Source: Calothrix sp. HK-06
GTDB taxonomy: Bacteria > Cyanobacteriota > Cyanobacteriia > Cyanobacteriales > Nostocaceae
DNA: 64,000 nt
Reading direction: 5' to 3'
NCBI RefSeq assembly: GCF_001904745.1
Contig: NZ_MRCD01000002.1
Location: 13,938-77,937 of the forward strand
The notes under the pieces were generated by a model. It searched no databases and was not told the origin of the DNA. It saw nothing but the letters and a program-made list of their open reading frames with translations. Position numbers and translations under genes: made by a program. Positions 60,738 through 64,000 of the stretch are shown piece after piece (positions within the stretch are counted from its first letter, which is position 1; every line of letters starts with the position of its first letter).

Positions 60738-63095
60738 CTACTCGAAGCGTTGATTTTTTTGTGACCAGCGCTTTAATGTGTAGCCATTAGAGTCATTTAT
60801 CAGCAAACTTGGCAAATTAGTTTGACTTAAATTTGCTATGGCTATCAGTGATTTCTGGGAATTTTGACCGAAGTCTGTATAAATTATACTGTTATTGTCG
60901 GATAAAATTAACGTCCTAGGGCGAGAATTTAGATTTTTTTTATTTTGTGTTTGATTGGCAACAGGCGCCAGTAATGTGATTGCCTCGTTTGATGCTGTCA
61001 GTACAATCTCTGGCTTCCCGTTGCCAGTTATATCGATTTCTTGTACGGGCCAATTTCCTAGCTTTTGCTGAATAGTTGGGACATTGGAAAAATTACCTAC
61101 ACTATTGGTTGTTTGTAATGCGCGCCATACTGCTTTCAAAACAGCATTACCGCGTTGCGAATCTATACTTTGCAATTGCCCCAAGGTGGTTGGTGATGGT
61201 TGTATCCATTCGAGTGCTGATGTTGTTGTCGCTAGTGCTTGGGGTTGATTCTTTTCGTTAGATGTTGAGATATTTACAGGGTTATCTAATAATACTAATA
61301 AACGCAACGTTCCGTTTTTTAGCTGAACAGCTTTGATTGTTGCAGTTGTAGATTGCTGTTCAGAGTTTGTATGCCATACTGCGATTTGCAGTTTTGCATC
61401 ATTGTCTAAACCTAAAATTGAGCGTAGATATTTTTGTTTCTCTGGTGCCGTTTTGGGTAGGTTTAAGATAGTGAACGGTGCTTTTAACCAGTTTTTACCA
61501 TCATGAAACGTTGACACTTTGACTTGATACCATCTTTGATTATTGGATAGGTTATTAGTACTATTGTCGGCGCCGATTTGTAACCAATCGTTTAAATTGA
61601 CCTGTTTGCTTTCAATACTTTGTGCAGAACCAATGATTTTGCTTGTGTGTGTTGTGGTTGGCAAAGACTGGGCAATAACTTCACCTTTGAGATGTTTTAA
61701 TAAAACTTGAATTTCAGGCAAATTAACTGGTTTACCCTTGAATTGTTCCTTTAACCATGAATAAGCGCGTGCGTCTCCATATTGTGATGCCAGAATTAAT
61801 GCTCCCCAAGCTTGCACTTCATTTTGGTTGGGGTTGACTTGTAAAGCTGTTTCAACACGACTCCATAACCGTCCACTGTCAGCTTTGAGTGACTGACTAA
61901 TTTCTAAGGAGTTTTGTGAAGGTGTAGCTTTGAATGCTTCTAACGCTTTACCCCAACGTCCATCGATTAAATTAGCAACGACTTGTTGACTAGGACTTGC
62001 CCAAGTTGTATCTGCCTGAGTTTTACTAATTTGAGAGTGTAAACGAATAACATCGATTTGAGCTAGTGCGTTGCTTGAAATATTTTTTTTCTGCTTTTGA
62101 ATAGATTTTAGTGAATTATACGCGGGAGTCCATAAACCACTACGTGCCATTGAAATGGCTGTTTCGTATGATGAATCTTTTAAAGCTGGTGGTTTAAGTG
62201 TAATTTCGTTAAGTTCAACAGGGTTGAGGAAAGTTTTTACAGATTTGACTTGATAGACTTGTAACTGTGGTTCTAAGCCAACAGTTTGATTAATAACTAG
62301 TTCTTTTGTGCTATTGCCCGTCACTTGTTGCCATTGTGGAAGTGTACCTGTTGGACTTGTCCAGGATATAAGTTGCTGTATATGGAAACGAGCAGGATTG
62401 AAATAAAGTATGTGACCGTAGTTGATATTGTAAGTACCTTCACTGCGTCGTCCAAGTAAATAGTACCAAGTGCCAGAATCTGTTGAGGCGCCTTCTAAGC
62501 GTTTAATTTCGGTTACAGGTAAAGAAATACTGCTTCCTTGATTTTCGTTAGTAGCATTAACTAGTGGTGCAACTACAAACGACTCTTCTGGACCTGCGAT
62601 AGCAATTTGAGTTGTAAGCTGGTAATGTTTTTCAGGTTCCGTCTTAAACTCTAAGTCATCAGCTTGTTGATAAACTCGCAGTTCGACAATTTCTTTACAA
62701 TCAGATTGACAATTTGAACGCTGTTTGTAAATAGGTAATAAGAATGAGTCTTTATTGAAAATTATTTCACCTTTTTGTAACCCAAGTTTATTCACTGCTG
62801 CTTCGATTTGTGCCACTGTTTGCGCTTCATCTTTAGCAACTTTAATTTGCGCCCACTGTGGTAAAAATTTATTTATCCAGCCAAGTTGTTGCGGTTGAAA
62901 AATAAATAAAAAGCTAATCCACGCAAACCCTATAACTAAACTTGTAAAGCCAAGCAAAATTATAAGAGCTAGCAATGATGTTAGGCGCCTTGTTTCTTTA
63001 AATTTTTGGTTTGTGTTTTTGACGACACGCTTAACAAGACGCGCGTTTGAATTTTTGGGTAGAGGTTTTTTTATCGGCTTTCGTGGTGTAGCCAT
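60738..63095 (-). CDS. Large single-pass membrane protein, unknown function
   Basis: A 785-residue protein from the ATG at 63095 (the frame is open to a GTG at 63122). The first 45 residues are very basic (PRKPIKKPLPKNSNARLVKR), then one membrane helix (SLLALIILLGFTSLVIGFAW), and a long external part. That part has beta-rich segments and helical repeats (TPAYNSLKSIQKQKKN, GKALEAFKATPSQ). Near the C-terminus, QEIDITGNGKPEIVL looks like a calcium-binding FG-GAP-type loop. I do not recognise a named family. The location suggests an envelope-facing role. Confidence 0.65.
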   Translation of the reverse strand: MATPRKPIKKPLPKNSNARLVKRVVKNTNQKFKETRRLTSLLALIILLGFTSLVIGFAWISFLFIFQPQQLGWINKFLPQWAQIKVAKDEAQTVAQIEAAVNKLGLQKGEIIFNKDSFLLPIYKQRSNCQSDCKEIVELRVYQQADDLEFKTEPEKHYQLTTQIAIAGPEESFVVAPLVNATNENQGSSISLPVTEIKRLEGASTDSGTWYYLLGRRSEGTYNINYGHILYFNPARFHIQQLISWTSPTGTLPQWQQVTGNSTKELVINQTVGLEPQLQVYQVKSVKTFLNPVELNEITLKPPALKDSSYETAISMARSGLWTPAYNSLKSIQKQKKNISSNALAQIDVIRLHSQISKTQADTTWASPSQQVVANLIDGRWGKALEAFKATPSQNSLEISQSLKADSGRLWSRVETALQVNPNQNEVQAWGALILASQYGDARAYSWLKEQFKGKPVNLPEIQVLLKHLKGEVIAQSLPTTTHTSKIIGSAQSIESKQVNLNDWLQIGADNSTNNLSNNQRWYQVKVSTFHDGKNWLKAPFTILNLPKTAPEKQKYLRSILGLDNDAKLQIAVWHTNSEQQSTTATIKAVQLKNGTLRLLVLLDNPVNISTSNEKNQPQALATTTSALEWIQPSPTTLGQLQSIDSQRGNAVLKAVWRALQTTNSVGNFSNVPTIQQKLGNWPVQEIDITGNGKPEIVLTASNEAITLLAPVANQTQNKKNLNSRPRTLILSDNNSIIYTDFGQNSQKSLIAIANLSQTNLPSLLINDSNGYTLKRWSQKNQRFE

Positions 63096-63185
63096 ATTAA
63101 CTATCGGTCTTACGTACTGCACTTTTCTTTTATACTCGCTTTAGTAAGAAACCGCTAATTACTCTTAAAGCAGTCATTAGTACTA

Positions 63186-63202
63186 TAGAAACCGGGTTTC
63201 TA
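63186..63202. repeat. Palindrome TAGAAACCGGGTTTCTA
   Basis: 17-bp perfect palindrome, compact member of the 5365-5428 family, between the large membrane-protein gene and the porin gene. Confidence 0.8.
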
Positions 63203-63340
63203 CGTAAAATCTTTGTTTTATTCTCAAGAAGTCTGATAGCTTTTGAAACTGTAGGTTAAACTTCCGTAAATCCTCGCATGTCATATTTAAAAGTTATTGA
63301 ATAAACTCGTCCGTTGAGTGTGAGTGTGAGTATAAAACGG

Positions 63341-64000
63341 ATGCGCTTAAAGGATAAAGTTTGTATCGTTACCGGAATGCTAGTTGGGGGAGTTATTGGG
63401 TTACCTAGCAAAGCATTATCAGGCGAGTTGCCTCGGATAGAAAGTGGTGCTGTTTCTTCCCTTTCTGTCGCATCCGTTCCTTTCTCAATGAATGGCGATG
63501 AAGACGGAATGTCACAGGTAACATCTGTGTCACAGCTTAAAGATGTACAGCCTACTGACTGGGCATTCCAAGCGTTACAATCGTTGGTTGAACGCTATGG
63601 TTGTATAGCAGGGTATCCTGATGGAACCTTCAAAGGAAATCGTGCGCTGACTCGGTATGAGTTTGCTGCTGGGTTGAATGCTTGTTTAGACCGTGTTAAT
63701 CAAGTGATTAGTGCTGCTGTTGATGAATCTTTTAAAAAAGAAGATTTAGCGCGTTTAAGTAAATTACAAGAAGAATTTGCTGCTGAATTATCAACTTTAC
63801 GCGGTCGAATTGATAATTTAGAAGCGCGTACTGCTGAAATTGAGGCAAATAGGTTTTCGACGACAACAAAATTATCGGGTCTTAGCGTTATTGGTATTCA
63901 AGGTCGTACTCGTAACCGTGGTGACATTGCACCGCGCGATGGCAGACGAGATACACAAGACCAAGGTACAAACACAAATATAATAAATTTCAATCAACTT
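63341..64000 (+). CDS. Iron-uptake porin (SLH plus OprB-like), partial
   Basis: The frame from the ATG at 63341 is open to the end of the window (220 codons seen). A signal-like N-terminus (about 1-30) is followed by an SLH domain, with VSQLKDVQPTDWAFQALQSL then GYPDGTFKGNRALTRYEFAA, which anchors cyanobacterial outer-membrane porins to peptidoglycan. A helical coil (KKEDLARLSKLQEEFAAELS) then leads into the start of the OprB-like beta barrel (RFSTTTKLSGLSVIGIQGR). Relatives such as SomA/Slr1908-type proteins are 520-600 residues, so more than half is missing beyond the window. Confidence 0.9.
   Translation, partial: MRLKDKVCIVTGMLVGGVIGLPSKALSGELPRIESGAVSSLSVASVPFSMNGDEDGMSQVTSVSQLKDVQPTDWAFQALQSLVERYGCIAGYPDGTFKGNRALTRYEFAAGLNACLDRVNQVISAAVDESFKKEDLARLSKLQEEFAAELSTLRGRIDNLEARTAEIEANRFSTTTKLSGLSVIGIQGRTRNRGDIAPRDGRRDTQDQGTNTNIINFNQL

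Noticed and set aside
1-64000. CRISPR arrays
   Set aside because: No regularly spaced direct repeats of 25-40 bp were seen. The tandem heptamer at 9992 and the palindrome families do not have that pattern.

Overview
The window is a stretch of cyanobacterial chromosome. Markers are a cyanobacterial-type rpoZ, a DUF1818 gene, the cyanobacterial 2-oxoglutarate decarboxylase / succinate-semialdehyde dehydrogenase pair, an SLH/OprB iron-uptake porin, a TIGR00303-type CobT, and many small dispersed palindromes and a heptamer tandem repeat of the kind common in filamentous (Nostocales-type) genomes. The usual cyanobacterial palindrome HIP1 (GCGATCGC) was not seen. The 6-mer GGCGCC occurs roughly a hundred times (hand count about 105) where base composition predicts only a few, so the genome appears to use an alternate highly iterated palindrome. 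Genus cannot be fixed from the sequence.

Layout. 1-1.9 kb: a frameshifted IS4-type transposase and a rolling-circle Rep gene, both signs of mobile DNA. 2.2-9.1 kb: the 2-oxoglutarate decarboxylase/SSADH operon that closes the cyanobacterial TCA cycle, an FHA-GAF-nucleotide cyclase, and a VanZ-like membrane protein. 9.1-16 kb: rbgA, then a decaying exopolysaccharide locus (frameshifted WecB/TagA/CpsF transferase, GT14 transferase, a broken chimera of a chain-length determinant and a GT2 transferase), 5-formyl-THF cyclo-ligase, an ABC sugar permease and a priming sugar transferase. 16-29.5 kb: a very long Hsp70-like protein, a Crp-type regulator, the DUF2232-cobT pair, tRNA-Pro(GGG), rpoZ, a fasciclin protein, and an FAD enzyme paired with a 742-residue protein that may be a distant relative of the LodA/GoxA quinoproteins. 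29.5-33.3 kb: a MazF-type toxin-antitoxin pair, gene fragments (SAV_2336-like, mazF-like), a lipoprotein and a coiled-coil protein.

Two coherent multi-gene systems stand out. At 33.8-42.3 kb a co-directional cluster encodes a coiled-coil protein, a close homologue of mycobacterial PknG (rubredoxin-like motif, kinase, TPR), a zinc-ribbon PP2C phosphatase, a vWA protein with a complete MIDAS motif, a zinc-ribbon FHA protein and a four-TM membrane protein resembling a GlnX-type sensor. It looks like a complete Ser/Thr phospho-signalling module: sensor, kinase, phosphatase and phosphothreonine reader.

At 44.3-55.8 kb ten genes on one strand join a complete route to 2-aminoethylphosphonate (PEP mutase fused to a nucleotidyltransferase, phosphonopyruvate decarboxylase, AEP transaminase), a second nucleotidyltransferase, a CDP-alcohol phosphatidyltransferase, a 2OG-Fe(II) oxygenase, a B12-binding radical SAM protein of the hopanoid-methylase type, and the hopanoid side-chain genes hpnJ, hpnK and hpnI. 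The simplest reading is a pathway for a phosphonate-bearing lipid, possibly a phosphonate-modified hopanoid. I know of no described pathway with this combination.

Downstream, 55.9-57.8 kb holds a minus-strand array of five tandem 58-59-residue paralogues plus one longer relative, all of unknown function. The window ends with a coiled-coil protein, a lipoprotein, thrC, a large membrane-anchored protein and the start of an iron-uptake porin.
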